A DNA stretch of 64,000 nucleotides from Xanthobacteraceae bacterium (GCA_028290465.1 JAQGJU010000067.1:1-64000); one strand, 5' to 3'; positions 19,712 through 31,467 are shown, numbered from the stretch's first letter. The notes: generated by a model not told the origin, from the letters alone. Program-made: numbers and translations.

Positions 19712-19757
19712 AGTCATTTTTGGTAACGCTCAGTAAAAGCAACTCTTCGCCGAAACC

Positions 19758-22559
<2,802 letters not shown>

Positions 22560-22964
22560 GCCGGAAGTCCTTGATTTAAATCGCTTAAGGCCGGATTTTG
22601 TCCGTCCCAGCGCGGGCGCGGAGGGGGCCGCCCTGCGATCAATTGGTTCGCGCCTTGCGGCCGGGACGCCTGACGGGTTCCAAGATGAAAACCGTCAAGA
22701 AAGCACGGCACAGCCGCCGCAAATGCAGTGCGGGCGCGAGATGGTCGAGAGATAGGAGTGGGTCCGGGCCTTGTCAATCCAAGGCCGGCCTAGCTTCAAG
22801 CATCGTAAATTCTTCACGCAGACGTCAGCAACGGTCTTATTTTCCGCGGCAAAGCCCTTATTTCTGCCATTGCCAAGGCGGATCGATTGCGCGAGTGTCC
22901 GCCGCCAAAATCAACCGCCAAGATGAACCGCATAGTGATCAACCGCACAGTCAAGGATCGCGTC
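22560..22964. other. Divergent intergenic region, secA / parvulin
   Basis: 405 bases without a convincing gene. An upstream in-frame ATG at 22923 would lengthen the parvulin by 14 residues but has no ribosome site. Promoters for both divergent genes are expected here; I could not place them with confidence and saw no strong palindrome. Confidence 0.5.
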
Positions 22965-23912
22965 ATGACTTTCACCCTTCCCCTGCGGCGCGGCCTTTCG
23001 GCCGGTCTGTTCGCAGCCGCCCTGCTGATCGCGGCGCAGGCCCCCATCATGGCGCAGACGCCGGCCGCGACCCCGACTGCCACCGGCGCCGACCCGGTGC
23101 TGGCGCGCGTCAACGGCGTCGAGATCAAGCAGAGCGATCTTGCGCTCGCCGAAGAAGACCTCGGCGCCAACATGCCGCAGATCCCGCCGGAAGCGAAACG
23201 CGACTATCTGGTGACGTACTTGGCCGACATCATCATGGTGGCGCAGGATGCCGAGAAGAAGAAGGTTCAGGAGTCCGACACCTTCAAGCAGCGCTCCAAT
23301 TTCATCCGCAAGAAGCTGCTGATGGGCCAGTACCTGCAGACCGAAGGCAAGTCCGCGGTGACCGACGACGCGATGCGCAAGGTCTATGACGACGCCGTCA
23401 AGCAGATGGGCGACGAGCCGGAAGTGCACGCGCGCCACATCCTGTTCCGCGCCGAGGCCAAGGACGAAGCCGCCGGCAAGGCCGCTGAAGCCAAGGCCAA
23501 AGCCGTCGTCGAGCGCCTGAAGAAGGGCGAGGACTTCGCCAAGCTGGCCAACGAACTGACCGAAGACCCGTCCGGCAAGACCTCGGGCGGCGACCTTGGC
23601 TATTTCGCCAAGGAGCAGATGGTCCCGCAATTCGCCGAAGTCGCGTTCAAGCTCGACAAGGGCAAGATCTCCGATCCGGTGAAGACCGATTTCGGCTGGC
23701 ACGTCATCAAGGTCGAGGACAAGCGCAATAAGCCGGCGCCGGAATTCGATAAGGTGAAGCCGCAGCTCGAGGACTTCGTGGTGCAGAAGGCGCAGGCCGA
23801 CATCATCGGCAAGCTGCGCACCGACGCCAAGATCGAGAAGCTGTATGCGGCCGCTCCAGCACCGGCTCTGCCCGGCGCGCCCGCGGCCCCGGCAGCTCCG
23901 GAAAAGAAGTAG
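22965..23912 (+). CDS. Periplasmic parvulin-type peptidyl-prolyl isomerase
   Basis: 315-residue exported chaperone/isomerase related to PrsA, SurA and PpiD. The ATG at 22965 has AAGGA seven bases upstream and starts a clear signal peptide ending IMAQ; earlier ATGs lack a ribosome site. An N-terminal SurA-like chaperone region precedes a rotamase domain marked by VHARHILFRA, GGDLGYF and FGWHVIKVEDKR. The C-terminus is Ala/Pro-rich. Probably assists folding of exported proteins; the neighbouring divergent secA fits an envelope-protein role. Confidence 0.9.
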   Translation: MTFTLPLRRGLSAGLFAAALLIAAQAPIMAQTPAATPTATGADPVLARVNGVEIKQSDLALAEEDLGANMPQIPPEAKRDYLVTYLADIIMVAQDAEKKKVQESDTFKQRSNFIRKKLLMGQYLQTEGKSAVTDDAMRKVYDDAVKQMGDEPEVHARHILFRAEAKDEAAGKAAEAKAKAVVERLKKGEDFAKLANELTEDPSGKTSGGDLGYFAKEQMVPQFAEVAFKLDKGKISDPVKTDFGWHVIKVEDKRNKPAPEFDKVKPQLEDFVVQKAQADIIGKLRTDAKIEKLYAAAPAPALPGAPAAPAAPEKK

Positions 23913-24039
23913 TCCGATCTTTTTGTGACAACGTGACGGGCCGGCGCGGCGTGTGATACCAACGCCCGCGTCGGCCCGTTTGCTTTCGTGACCTGACGGA
24001 CATGAGGCAGCGCGCGAGGCCGTCGCCGCGAGAAAACAA

Positions 24040-25287
24040 ATGGCCCCGTCCGTTCCCGTCTCCCCGCTTGCTCCCAAGAATGTCCCCACGCTGCCGGCAC
24101 TCGATGGCCTGCGTCTCGCCACCGCCGCCGCCGGCATCCGCTATGCGGGCCGCACCGATGTGCTGATGGCGCTGTTCGACGCAGGCACCACGGCGGCCGG
24201 CGTGTTCACCAAATCGAAATGCCCGTCGGCACCGGTCGAGTGGTGCCGCGAAAAGCTGAAGGGCGCGGCGCCGCGCGCGCTGGTGGTCAATTCCGGCAAC
24301 GCCAATGCGTTCACCGGCAAGACCGGCCGGCAGGCGTGCAAGTTCACCGCCGAGATCGCCGCCAAGGCGGTCGGCTGCAAGCCATCCGACATCTTCCTGG
24401 CGTCGACCGGCGTGATCGGCGAACCGCTGCCGGCTGAGAAATTCAATGGCGTCATGGACCAACTGGTATCCGACGCGCGCGCCGACGGCTGGCTGGAGGC
24501 CGCCCAGGCGATCATGACGACCGACACGTTTCCGAAAGTCGCGACCGCGACCGCGAAGCTCGGCAATACCAAGGTCACCATTAACGGTTTCGCCAAGGGC
24601 GCCGGCATGATCGCGCCCGATATGGCGACGATGCTGGCCTATGTGTTCACCGATGCGCCGATCGGCGCGGCGGCCTTGCAGGCGCTGCTCAAGGAAGCCG
24701 TCGGCAGCACCTTCAATGCGGTGACGATCGACGGCGATACGTCAACGTCCGACACCCTGATGGCGTTCGCGACCGGCGCCGCCGCCAAGCGCGGCGCACC
24801 GCGCATTGTCCGCGCCAGCGATCCTCGGCTCACCGCTTTCCGCAAGGCGTTTCACGACGTGCTGGCCAATCTGGCCGAGCAGGTCGCGCGCGACGGCGAA
24901 GGCGCCCGCAAGCTGGTCGAGATCAAGGTCGAAGGCGCCACATCCGATGCCTCGGCGCGCCGCATCGCGATGTCGATCGCCAATTCGCCGCTGGTGAAGA
25001 CCGCCTTCGCCGGCGAGGACGCCAATTGGGGTCGCGTCGTCATGGCGGTCGGCAAGGCCGGCGAGCCGGCGGACCGCGACAAACTGTCGATCTGGTTCGG
25101 CGGCATCCGGGTGGCCCATAAGGGCGCCCGCGATCCCGGCTACGACGAGGCCGCGGTGTCGGCCGTGATGAAGAAGCCGGAGATCACCCTCAAGGTCGCG
25201 CTCGGCCTCGGCAAGGGCCGCGACCGCGTGCTGACCTGCGACCTCACCAAGGAATACGTCGCGATCAACGGCGACTATCGGTCGTAA
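24040..25287 (+). CDS. argJ: Bifunctional glutamate N-acetyltransferase / amino-acid acetyltransferase
   Basis: 415-residue ArgJ, which recycles the acetyl group from N-acetylornithine to glutamate in the arginine pathway and can also use acetyl-CoA in bifunctional forms. The protein self-cleaves before the Thr of the ATML motif: [15 protein letters not shown] is present, placing the nucleophile at T197. The oxyanion-hole segment STGVIGEPL is also intact. Whether it is mono- or bifunctional is not decided by sequence alone. Confidence 0.96.
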   Translation: MAPSVPVSPLAPKNVPTLPALDGLRLATAAAGIRYAGRTDVLMALFDAGTTAAGVFTKSKCPSAPVEWCREKLKGAAPRALVVNSGNANAFTGKTGRQACKFTAEIAAKAVGCKPSDIFLASTGVIGEPLPAEKFNGVMDQLVSDARADGWLEAAQAIMTTDTFPKVATATAKLGNTKVTINGFAKGAGMIAPDMATMLAYVFTDAPIGAAALQALLKEAVGSTFNAVTIDGDTSTSDTLMAFATGAAAKRGAPRIVRASDPRLTAFRKAFHDVLANLAEQVARDGEGARKLVEIKVEGATSDASARRIAMSIANSPLVKTAFAGEDANWGRVVMAVGKAGEPADRDKLSIWFGGIRVAHKGARDPGYDEAAVSAVMKKPEITLKVALGLGKGRDRVLTCDLTKEYVAINGDYRS

Positions 25288-25294
25288 GTCTAGA

Positions 25295-25675
25295 TCAAGG
25301 CCTGACCGCAACCGCGACCGTGACCGTGCGGGTCGACGGCGCGCCACCGGGGGTCTGGCCTTGGCGGGCATAGGTGAACGTGTCACCGCCGATAAAGCCG
25401 GAGCGCGACTGATAGGTGACGCTTGCGTGTCCGCCGGTGCGCACGGTGCCGTTACTCGGGCGCTGCACGACGTTCACGCTGTGCAGCGGTCCGGTCGAAC
25501 TCCGGAAGCGAATGGTGCAGGGCCGGCCGCTGCGCACCGTCATGGTGCCGTGCGAGGTCTGATTGTCGAAGGTGCGGATACCCGGCACAGAACAGGCCGA
25601 CGCGGCCACGGGCGCGCAGGCGAAGCTCAGCAACACGCCTGCTAAAACACAGCCATATTTTGTATATCTTGTCAT
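25295..25675 (-). CDS. Secreted Ig-like-fold small protein
   Basis: 126-residue exported protein of unknown function. I prefer the ATG at 25675: GGGGAG is about nine bases upstream and the next 27 residues form a signal peptide (hydrophobic run ending VAASACS). The mature part has GPLHSVNVVQRPSNGTV and GFIGGDTFTYA, resembling cadherin/Big-type Ig-like repeats in adhesins, here as a single domain. Two Cys residues remain that could form a disulfide. Convergent with argJ, seven bases between stops. Confidence 0.65.
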   Translation of the reverse strand: MTRYTKYGCVLAGVLLSFACAPVAASACSVPGIRTFDNQTSHGTMTVRSGRPCTIRFRSSTGPLHSVNVVQRPSNGTVRTGGHASVTYQSRSGFIGGDTFTYARQGQTPGGAPSTRTVTVAVAVRP

Positions 25676-25740
25676 GACTGCTGCTCCCCCCAACCGTTGC
25701 AAACATACGCTCATGGCAATGCTCGGTCGGGTCAATGGGT

Positions 25741-25754
25741 GCAACCGCGGTTGC
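25741..25754. promoter_or_regulatory. Perfect 14-base palindrome between divergent genes
   Basis: GCAACCGCGGTTGC lies 66-79 bases upstream of the Ig-like gene and about 150 bases before mutT. It could be an operator for either gene. No regulator is encoded next to it. Confidence 0.3.
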
Positions 25755-25902
25755 GCAGACTTGTCCACGTTCAACGGCCCTCTGCGCCATCAGCTAAGAT
25801 TTTTACGATTGGTTCACCAAGAACCCGCTCTTTGAGGTAATTCCATTCCGTTGAACCGCCGTTAACTTGCAATTCTTTATATTTGGAACAAGGGCCGTCC
25901 AC

Positions 25903-26301
25903 GTGAAGCTCGTTCTTGTCGCTGCCTGCGCCCTCATCGATTCAGACGGCCGCGTGCTCCTCGCCGAGCGCCCGGCCGGAAAGCCGATGGCGGGCCTGTG
26001 GGAATTTCCCGGCGGCAAGATCGAACCCGGCGAGCGTCCCGAGGAAACGTTGATTCGTGAACTCAAGGAGGAATTGGGGATCGTCGTCCAGGAGGCCTGC
26101 CTCGCGCCGCTCACCTTCGCCAGTCACCGTTATGAAGATTTCCATCTCCTGATGCCGCTTTATGTCTGCCGGCGCTGGGACGGAACGGTCACCGCGCAGG
26201 AAGGCCAGAGGCTGCAATGGGTGCGGCCGAATCGGCTGCGCGAATTTGCGATGCCGCCTGCCGACGAACCGCTGATTTCGCACTTGCTCAATTTGCTGTA
26301 A
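25903..26301 (+). CDS. mutT: 8-oxo-dGTP diphosphatase (MutT, Nudix)
   Basis: 133-residue Nudix hydrolase that removes oxidised dGTP from the nucleotide pool. The Nudix box is complete: GGKIEPGERPEETLIRELKEELGI. The GTG at 25903 has AAGGG eight bases upstream and gives the normal MutT length; the frame is open 12 codons further upstream without support. The placement soon after argJ recurs in related genomes. Confidence 0.9.
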   Translation: MKLVLVAACALIDSDGRVLLAERPAGKPMAGLWEFPGGKIEPGERPEETLIRELKEELGIVVQEACLAPLTFASHRYEDFHLLMPLYVCRRWDGTVTAQEGQRLQWVRPNRLREFAMPPADEPLISHLLNLL

Positions 26302-26323
26302 TCGCAAGCCGAAGGCCTACAGG

Positions 26324-26506
26324 ATGTACACCCTCTCGACGCTCTGCTCGCAAATTTCCCGTCTGGGGGCCGACCAACGCGGCGCCACGGCGATCGAATA
26401 CGCCATGATCGCGGCCGGGGTCGGCGGCTCGATCGCCGCCACCGTCTATGGTCTGGGATCCGCGCTGCAGACCAATTTCTACGATAAATTGACGACCCTG
26501 TTTTGA
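26324..26506 (+). CDS. Flp family type IVb pilin
   Basis: 60-residue prepilin. A short leader ends at G20, followed by the Flp signature ATAIEYAMIAA with Glu at +5 and Tyr at +6, then a hydrophobic helix. It would be cleaved by a TadV/CpaA-type peptidase. No tad/cpa assembly genes are in the window, so any pilus machinery must be elsewhere. It lies 22 bases after mutT. Confidence 0.88.
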   Translation: MYTLSTLCSQISRLGADQRGATAIEYAMIAAGVGGSIAATVYGLGSALQTNFYDKLTTLF

Positions 26507-26654
26507 CCGCCTTGGGTCCTGCCCGGGCTCATCCGACGGCCCGCCGCGACCGCAGCGTGACGTTCCTGGACGTGTCCGCGTATTCCTCCCCGGCCTCGAC
26601 CGGCCTATGATCCGCGCCTGACGCGCGTCGTCGCCGCCGCCCGGGAGGCATGCC

Positions 26655-27152
26655 ATGGACCGGAATTTTTTCCAGAGCCAACTGGCGACCTACGCCAGCT
26701 ATCATCGCGACCCACGCAACCAACTGACCCACCTGATCGGCATTCCGGCGATCGTATTCTCGCTGCTGGTGCCGCTCGCCTTGGCCCGGCTGCCGGGCGG
26801 CGTGTCCTTCGCGATGCTGGTGGCCGGCCTCGCGCTGGCCGGCTGGATCGCGCTCGATCGCGTGATCGGCCTGGCCATGCTCGTCATCCTGGTGCCGATG
26901 CTGGTGATCGCCGAATGGATCGCCACGCGCTTCGGCTCGACGACGGCGTGGATCGTGTTCGGGGTGTTTTTCATCGGCGGCTGGATCTTCCAGCTCGTCG
27001 GGCACGTTTGGGAAGGCCGCCGTCCGGCGCTCACCGACAACCTGTTCCAGGCCTTCATCGGGCCGATGTTCATCATGGCCGAGGTGCTGATGTGGCTCGG
27101 CTTCAAGCCGGAACTAAAGGCGATCGTCGAAGGCCCAGCGCCGCGAGTCTGA
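26655..27152 (+). CDS. Mpo1-like (DUF962) membrane protein
   Basis: 165-residue integral membrane protein of the DUF962/Mpo1 family. Yeast Mpo1 is an iron-dependent dioxygenase acting on 2-hydroxy fatty acids. The family blocks YHRDPRNQLTHLIGIP (17-31) and GHVWEGRRPALTDN are present, with His residues that could bind iron, and four to five hydrophobic segments. The enzyme activity in bacteria is inferred. Confidence 0.85.
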   Translation: MDRNFFQSQLATYASYHRDPRNQLTHLIGIPAIVFSLLVPLALARLPGGVSFAMLVAGLALAGWIALDRVIGLAMLVILVPMLVIAEWIATRFGSTTAWIVFGVFFIGGWIFQLVGHVWEGRRPALTDNLFQAFIGPMFIMAEVLMWLGFKPELKAIVEGPAPRV

Positions 27153-27178
27153 TTGGCCCGCTCAGGTCACCTTTTCCG

Positions 27179-28078
27179 TCAATGGCCCGGCTTCTCGCCG
27201 GTCGGAATTTCCCGCGCGCCCAACGCGTCGGCGAGACGTTGCTTGGCCGAGCCCGGCGCCAGCGGTTTTGGCTGGCTTTCGTGCGGCGCCCAGCCGGACA
27301 GCCAGACGATGTCGAAGGTCGCCCGGATGCGCCCATCCGGATCGCTGAAGCGTTCGGCATAAATCTCCGCCATGCGGAGCAAAACGCCACGCTTGAGCGG
27401 CACGCGGCGGCGCTCGATCAATATATTGCCGGCGCCCATGCGGCGCAGATCCTGCATCAGCGTCAGCGCCGAATCGTAGCGCACCGTCAGCCGGTCCACA
27501 TCCGCGACCGGCAGCGCGAAGCCGGCCCGTTGCAGCAGCCCGCCGACATCGCGCAGATCGGCGAACGGCGACACGCGCGGCGACACGCCGCCGTCGATTT
27601 CGGCCTCGGCCGCCGCGAACGACTGCCGCAGTTCGGTCAGCGTATCGCCGCCGATCAGCGCGGCAAGCAGCAGACCGTCGGGCTTCAACGCGCGTCGAAT
27701 CTGAATGAGGGTCCCCGGCAGATCGTTGACGGCATGCAGCGCCAGACCCGAGACCACGAGATCGAGCATGCCGTCGCCGAACGGCAATGCCTCGGCGTCG
27801 GCCACCACATGCCATTCGCCCGGTACGTTCGGCGATGCGATCGTCTCGGCGACGACGAAGCGATCGATCTTGCCGCTTGGCATGAGCGCGCGCCGCACCG
27901 CATCGGTTGGCGTGCCGAGATCCAGCGCGCGCGCAAACTGTCGCAACACCGGCGCCAGCCGGTCGGCGAAATCCTCCGCGACACGGTCGAGCAGGAAGGT
28001 CGCCGACCCGAGCGCCGCCGCGCGCCGCAACCGCGCGCGCAGCAAAGATCGGTCGAACAGGGTCGGGTGCTCTGACAT
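27179..28078 (-). CDS. NDUFAF5-like class I methyltransferase family protein
   Basis: 299-residue SAM-dependent methyltransferase-fold protein. Human NDUFAF5, the closest described relative, hydroxylates an arginine of complex I. MSEHPTLFDRSLLRARLRRAA at the ATG 28078 is the usual start. DLVVSGLALHAVNDLPG and LKPDGLLLAALIGGDTL are the post-motifs; the glycine-rich motif I is weak, as in this subgroup. The frame runs 34 codons further upstream, but these are translated from two GCATGATC-type repeats and should not be annotated. Confidence 0.85.
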   Translation of the reverse strand: MSEHPTLFDRSLLRARLRRAAALGSATFLLDRVAEDFADRLAPVLRQFARALDLGTPTDAVRRALMPSGKIDRFVVAETIASPNVPGEWHVVADAEALPFGDGMLDLVVSGLALHAVNDLPGTLIQIRRALKPDGLLLAALIGGDTLTELRQSFAAAEAEIDGGVSPRVSPFADLRDVGGLLQRAGFALPVADVDRLTVRYDSALTLMQDLRRMGAGNILIERRRVPLKRGVLLRMAEIYAERFSDPDGRIRATFDIVWLSGWAPHESQPKPLAPGSAKQRLADALGAREIPTGEKPGH

Positions 28079-28107
28079 CGTCGAGGGTCTCGTCACGGCC
28101 TGGGTCG

Positions 28108-28197
28108 TCGAAAACCGGTTCCCACTTTTCGGGATCATGGTTTGGTTGAGCATGATCCTTATCCGAAAACCGGTTCCCACTTTTCGGGATCATGCTC
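28108..28197. repeat. GCATGATC palindromic repeats, half copy plus full copy 3
   Basis: A truncated half element (28108-28139, AAAACCGGTTCCC...GGATCATG) is followed by a full element 28148-28197 (GAGCATGATCC...GGATCATGCTC). They fill the gap between the divergent methyltransferase and comF genes. Confidence 0.9.
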
Positions 28198-28209
28198 TAG
28201 CATGGCGGC

Positions 28210-29007
28210 ATGTCGCAGACCGAGCCCTCCGCGGAAAGCCGGCCATCCCGCCTGTCGGGATTCGCCGGCGCCGTTAGGGCGCCGTTTCGCGCGATCCTCA
28301 ACCTGGCTTTACCGCGCCTGTGTCCGGCCTGCCGCGTGCCGGTCGAGGCGGAAGGCTTATGCCCGGCGTGCTGGTCGCAACTGGCGTTCATCGCACCGCC
28401 CTACTGCGCCCGGCTCGGCATCCCGTTCACCTACGATCCCGGCCCCGGCATCCTGTCGATGAAGGCGATCGCCGATCCGCCGGCCTATGACCGGGCCCGC
28501 GCGGCCGTGCGCTACGACGACGTGTCCCGCACCCTGGTCCATGCGCTCAAATATGGCGACCGGCCCGATCTCGCCCCGATGATGGGCCGCTGGATGGCCC
28601 ATGCCGGACGCGAGCTGCTGGCGGACGCCGACGCGCTGGTGCCGGTTCCGCTGCACTGGCGGCGGCTGTTCGCCCGACGTTTCAACCAGTCGGCGACGCT
28701 GGCCGGCGCCGTTGCGTCCCAGACCGGCGTCCCGGTGGCCCACACCGCGCTGAAACGGGTCAAATCCACCGCGCAGCAGGTCGGGCTGTCGAAAGACCAG
28801 CGCGCCACCAATGTGCAGGGCGCGTTCCGGGTTCCGCCGGACGGTCGGCTTGAAGTGGCGGGCCGGCGGCTGGTGCTGGTCGACGACGTGCTGACCTCCG
28901 GGGCGACGGTCGAGGGCTGCGCCCGCGCGCTGCTGCGGGCGGGGGCCTCCCATGTCGACGTGCTGGTGTTTGCCCGGGTTGTGGATGCCGCGCGGAGCCC
29001 GATATAA
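28210..29007 (+). CDS. ComF family protein
   Basis: 265-residue ComF/GntX-type protein, associated with DNA uptake and use in other bacteria. An N-terminal zinc finger with C38, C41, C51 and C54 is followed by a phosphoribosyltransferase-fold domain whose PRPP loop LVLVDDVLTSGAT (221-233) is complete. The start lies 12 bases after the repeat at 28148-28197. Its role outside competence is unknown. Confidence 0.9.
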   Translation: MSQTEPSAESRPSRLSGFAGAVRAPFRAILNLALPRLCPACRVPVEAEGLCPACWSQLAFIAPPYCARLGIPFTYDPGPGILSMKAIADPPAYDRARAAVRYDDVSRTLVHALKYGDRPDLAPMMGRWMAHAGRELLADADALVPVPLHWRRLFARRFNQSATLAGAVASQTGVPVAHTALKRVKSTAQQVGLSKDQRATNVQGAFRVPPDGRLEVAGRRLVLVDDVLTSGATVEGCARALLRAGASHVDVLVFARVVDAARSPI

Positions 29008-29035
29008 GGCAATCAACCTGTTTAATGGACGCAAC

Positions 29036-29308
29036 ATGCCGAAAGTCGAAATCTATACCACCCGCTTCTGCGGCTATTGCCATTCGGCCAAGGCGCTGCT
29101 GGCCCGCAAGGGCGTCGATTTTACCGAAATCGACGTCAGCGCAGACCCGGAAGGCCGCAACAAGATGATCGACCGCTCCAATGGCGGCTATACGGTGCCG
29201 CAGATCTTCATCGGCCCGACCCATGTCGGCGGCTGCGACGATCTGTATGCGCTGGAGAGCGCCGGCAAGCTCGATCCGCTGCTGGCCGGCGACGGAACGC
29301 CGGCATGA
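29036..29308 (+). CDS. grxC: Glutaredoxin 3
   Basis: 90-residue dithiol glutaredoxin with active site CGYC in TTRFCGYCHSAK and the GSH-binding TVPQIF and GGCDD motifs. It reduces disulfides with glutathione in the cytoplasm. The ATG at 29036 gives the family length. Its stop overlaps the start of the nitrilase gene (ATGA), so the two are translationally coupled. Confidence 0.95.
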   Translation: MPKVEIYTTRFCGYCHSAKALLARKGVDFTEIDVSADPEGRNKMIDRSNGGYTVPQIFIGPTHVGGCDDLYALESAGKLDPLLAGDGTPA

Positions 29309-30189
29309 CCACCGGCACCCCATCGACCTTCACGGCTGGCCTGATCCAGATGCGCTCGGGGTTAGAGCCGCGCGCCAATCTGGACACTGCCGTGCGGTTG
29401 ATCGAGGAGGCCAAGCAACGCGGCGCGGCTTACGTGCAGACTCCCGAGATGACCAACATCATGGAGGTCAAGCGCGAGCGGCTGTTCGCCACCATCGTGC
29501 CCGAGGAAGAGGACGCCAGCCTCGCGACCTTCCGCGAACTCGCCGGCAAGCTCGGTCTGTATCTCCATATCGGTTCGCTGGCCATCAAGGCATTGCCCGA
29601 TAAGGCGGCCAACCGTTCGTTCCTGATCGACCCGCACGGCGCCATCGTGGCCCGCTACGACAAGATCCACATGTTCGACGTCGATCTCGCCAATGGCGAG
29701 AGCTATCGCGAATCGAACAGCTACCAGCCCGGCGAAATCGCCGTGGTGAGCGACCTGCCATGGGGCCGGCTCGGCCTGTCGATCTGCTACGACCTGCGCT
29801 TTCCTAATTTGTACCGCGCGCTCGCCGAAGCCGGCGCTTCGTTCCTGACGGTGCCGTCCGCGTTCACCCGGCAGACCGGCGAGGCGCATTGGCAGACGCT
29901 GCTGCGCGCCCGCGCCATCGAGAACGGCTGTTTCGTGTTGGCGGCGGCGCAGGGCGGCGCACACGAGAACGGCCGTGAGACATTCGGCCATTCGCTGATC
30001 GTCGACCCGTGGGGCCGCGTGCTGGCCGAAGGCAACACCGAGCCCGGCGTGATCGTGGCCGAGATCGATCCGGCCGCCGTCGCGGCGGCACGCGCCCGCA
30101 TCCCGTCGCTGCAGCATGGCCGGCGCTTCGAAATCGTCACGCCGCTCGCCGAGCCGGCGCATCTTCATCTTGTGGGTACCCCGACATGA
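29305..30189 (+). CDS. Carbon-nitrogen hydrolase, Nit1-like deaminated glutathione amidase
   Basis: 294-residue nitrilase-superfamily amidase. The catalytic triad is E48 (TPEMTN), K120 (YDKIHMFD) and C161 (SICYDLRFP). The DLRFPNLYRALAEAGA segment is typical of the Nit1/YbeM group, whose known members hydrolyse deaminated glutathione. Linkage to grxC supports a glutathione role. Starts inside the grxC stop and ends overlapping the DUF1178 start. Confidence 0.88.
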   Translation: MTTGTPSTFTAGLIQMRSGLEPRANLDTAVRLIEEAKQRGAAYVQTPEMTNIMEVKRERLFATIVPEEEDASLATFRELAGKLGLYLHIGSLAIKALPDKAANRSFLIDPHGAIVARYDKIHMFDVDLANGESYRESNSYQPGEIAVVSDLPWGRLGLSICYDLRFPNLYRALAEAGASFLTVPSAFTRQTGEAHWQTLLRARAIENGCFVLAAAQGGAHENGRETFGHSLIVDPWGRVLAEGNTEPGVIVAEIDPAAVAAARARIPSLQHGRRFEIVTPLAEPAHLHLVGTPT

Positions 30190-30680
30190 TCCGCTATGCG
30201 CTGGTGTGCGAGCGCAAGCACACGTTTGAGAGCTGGTTTCCGAACTCGTCGGCTTACGACAAGCAGGTCAAGCGCGGGCTGCTGAGCTGTCCGGTCTGCG
30301 GTTCGGAAGAGATCGAAAAGGCGATCATGGCGCCGCAGATCGCGCGCAAGGATCGCGGGGCGGAACGTGATTTGGCGCCGGTCGAGTCACCCGAGCCGGC
30401 CGTGCCGGCGGCGGTCGAGAAACCCGGCCAGAACCAGGTCGCGATGATGTCGCCGCAGGAACACGAGTTTCGGCAGAAGCTCAAGGAACTGCGCGAGCAC
30501 GTCACCAAGAATGCCGACTATGTCGGCCCGCAGTTTCCCGAACAGGCCCGCAAGATGCATTACGGCGAGCTTGAGCACCGCTCGATCTACGGCGAGGCCT
30601 CTGCAGAGGAGGTCAAGGATTTGAGCGAGGAAGGCATCGAGTTTCATGCGCTTCCGATCCTGCCCGACGACCGCAATTAA
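30186..30680 (+). CDS. DUF1178 family protein
   Basis: 164-residue protein of unknown function. It opens MIRYALVCERKHTFESWFPN and has an LSCPVCGSEEIEKAIMAPQ block, with C10 and the CPVC pair suggesting a zinc ribbon; the C-terminal half contains HRSIYGEASAEE. These blocks define DUF1178. It is the third gene of a tight grxC-nitrilase-DUF1178 operon (ATGA overlaps at both joints). Confidence 0.9.
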   Translation: MIRYALVCERKHTFESWFPNSSAYDKQVKRGLLSCPVCGSEEIEKAIMAPQIARKDRGAERDLAPVESPEPAVPAAVEKPGQNQVAMMSPQEHEFRQKLKELREHVTKNADYVGPQFPEQARKMHYGELEHRSIYGEASAEEVKDLSEEGIEFHALPILPDDRN

Positions 30681-30725
30681 TTTTTCTCGGACGATCCCCT
30701 TTCGGCAGACGATCCACGGCAATGC

Positions 30726-31197
30726 CGATTCGTTCCTGGAGAACGAATCGGATCAGGTCGCGATGACCCCGATTGAAACTTAACGGCGTCTTATCGCGCG
30801 GCGCTTTGCCTGCACTCCATTGCATCCGCACTGACGCGCTCTCGTTCCGTTCACGGGGAACGAATCGAGTTGGTTTTAAACGCCGGCACAGAGATTAACG
30901 GCGCGTTACGCGGACCAAGTTGGTGAGCCAATCATTTCCGCGCGTGTTTCACGCAAACGTTCATTGCGAATCGACGCATTCGCTCGACCCTCGAGAGCAC
31001 TCTCGATTCGTTCTCCAGGAACGAATCGGGTTCTGTTCGAAAGCCGGCGCCGACTCTTAAAAGCCGGTAACGGCAATCACTCGCGGCGCCGTATTGGTTG
31101 ATCATTTTTCTCACGCAGCGCCGATAAATTTCTGGCTTTAAAACTTAATTGCTCGTTCGGAATCAGCACGCTCGATTCGTTCACGGAGAACGAATCG
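30726..31197. repeat. Array of four CGATTCGTTC hairpins in degenerate units
   Basis: Four copies of a 10-bp stem with five-base loop, CGATTCGTTC-N5-GAACGAATCG, at 30726-30750, 30841-30869 (two mismatches), 31004-31028 and 31173-31197. Loops are CTGGA, ACGGG, TCCAG and ACGGA. Copy 3 is the exact reverse complement of copy 1. Sequence between copies is loosely repeated (GCCGGC, TTAACGGC, TTGGTnnnnnATCATTT). The array occupies most of the 787-base gap 30681-31467, in which I found no gene. Confidence 0.9.
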
Positions 31198-31267
31198 GTT
31201 CGCGCAGTTTCAACCCGTGCAGAGTTCTAAGATTGTGTTAGAGCGAAAGCGAAAGAATCATTGTCTC

Positions 31268-31421
31268 CGTCATGGCCGGGCTTGTCATCGCAAATCGCGT
31301 TTACTCGATTTGCGCCCCGATTATGCAGAACCCGGGCAAGCCCGGGTTCTGATGCCATCCACGTCTTTCTCGCTGACTTAGTAGTAAGACGTGGATGCCC
31401 GGCACAAGGCCGGGCATGACG
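31268..31421. repeat. TCATGCCCGGC-type intergenic repeat, long form
   Basis: CGTCATGGCCGGGC...GGCATGACG with internal AAATCGCG/CGATTT arms. Nearly the same layout as 10504-10656. It lies beyond the stop of the minus-strand EamA gene and could serve as its terminator. Confidence 0.9.
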
Positions 31422-31467
31422 AACTCTGGAGAAATGCCGCTTCGCTTTATGCCAAAGCAATTGCGCT

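Noticed and set aside
28079-28180. 34-codon upstream extension of the NDUFAF5-like methyltransferase
   Set aside because: These codons are read from two GCATGATC repeats; the family start is the ATG at 28078.
30726-31197. CRISPR-like array
   Set aside because: Only four palindromic units with unequal spacing (about 91-145 bases between units), divergent spacers that resemble one another, and no cas genes.
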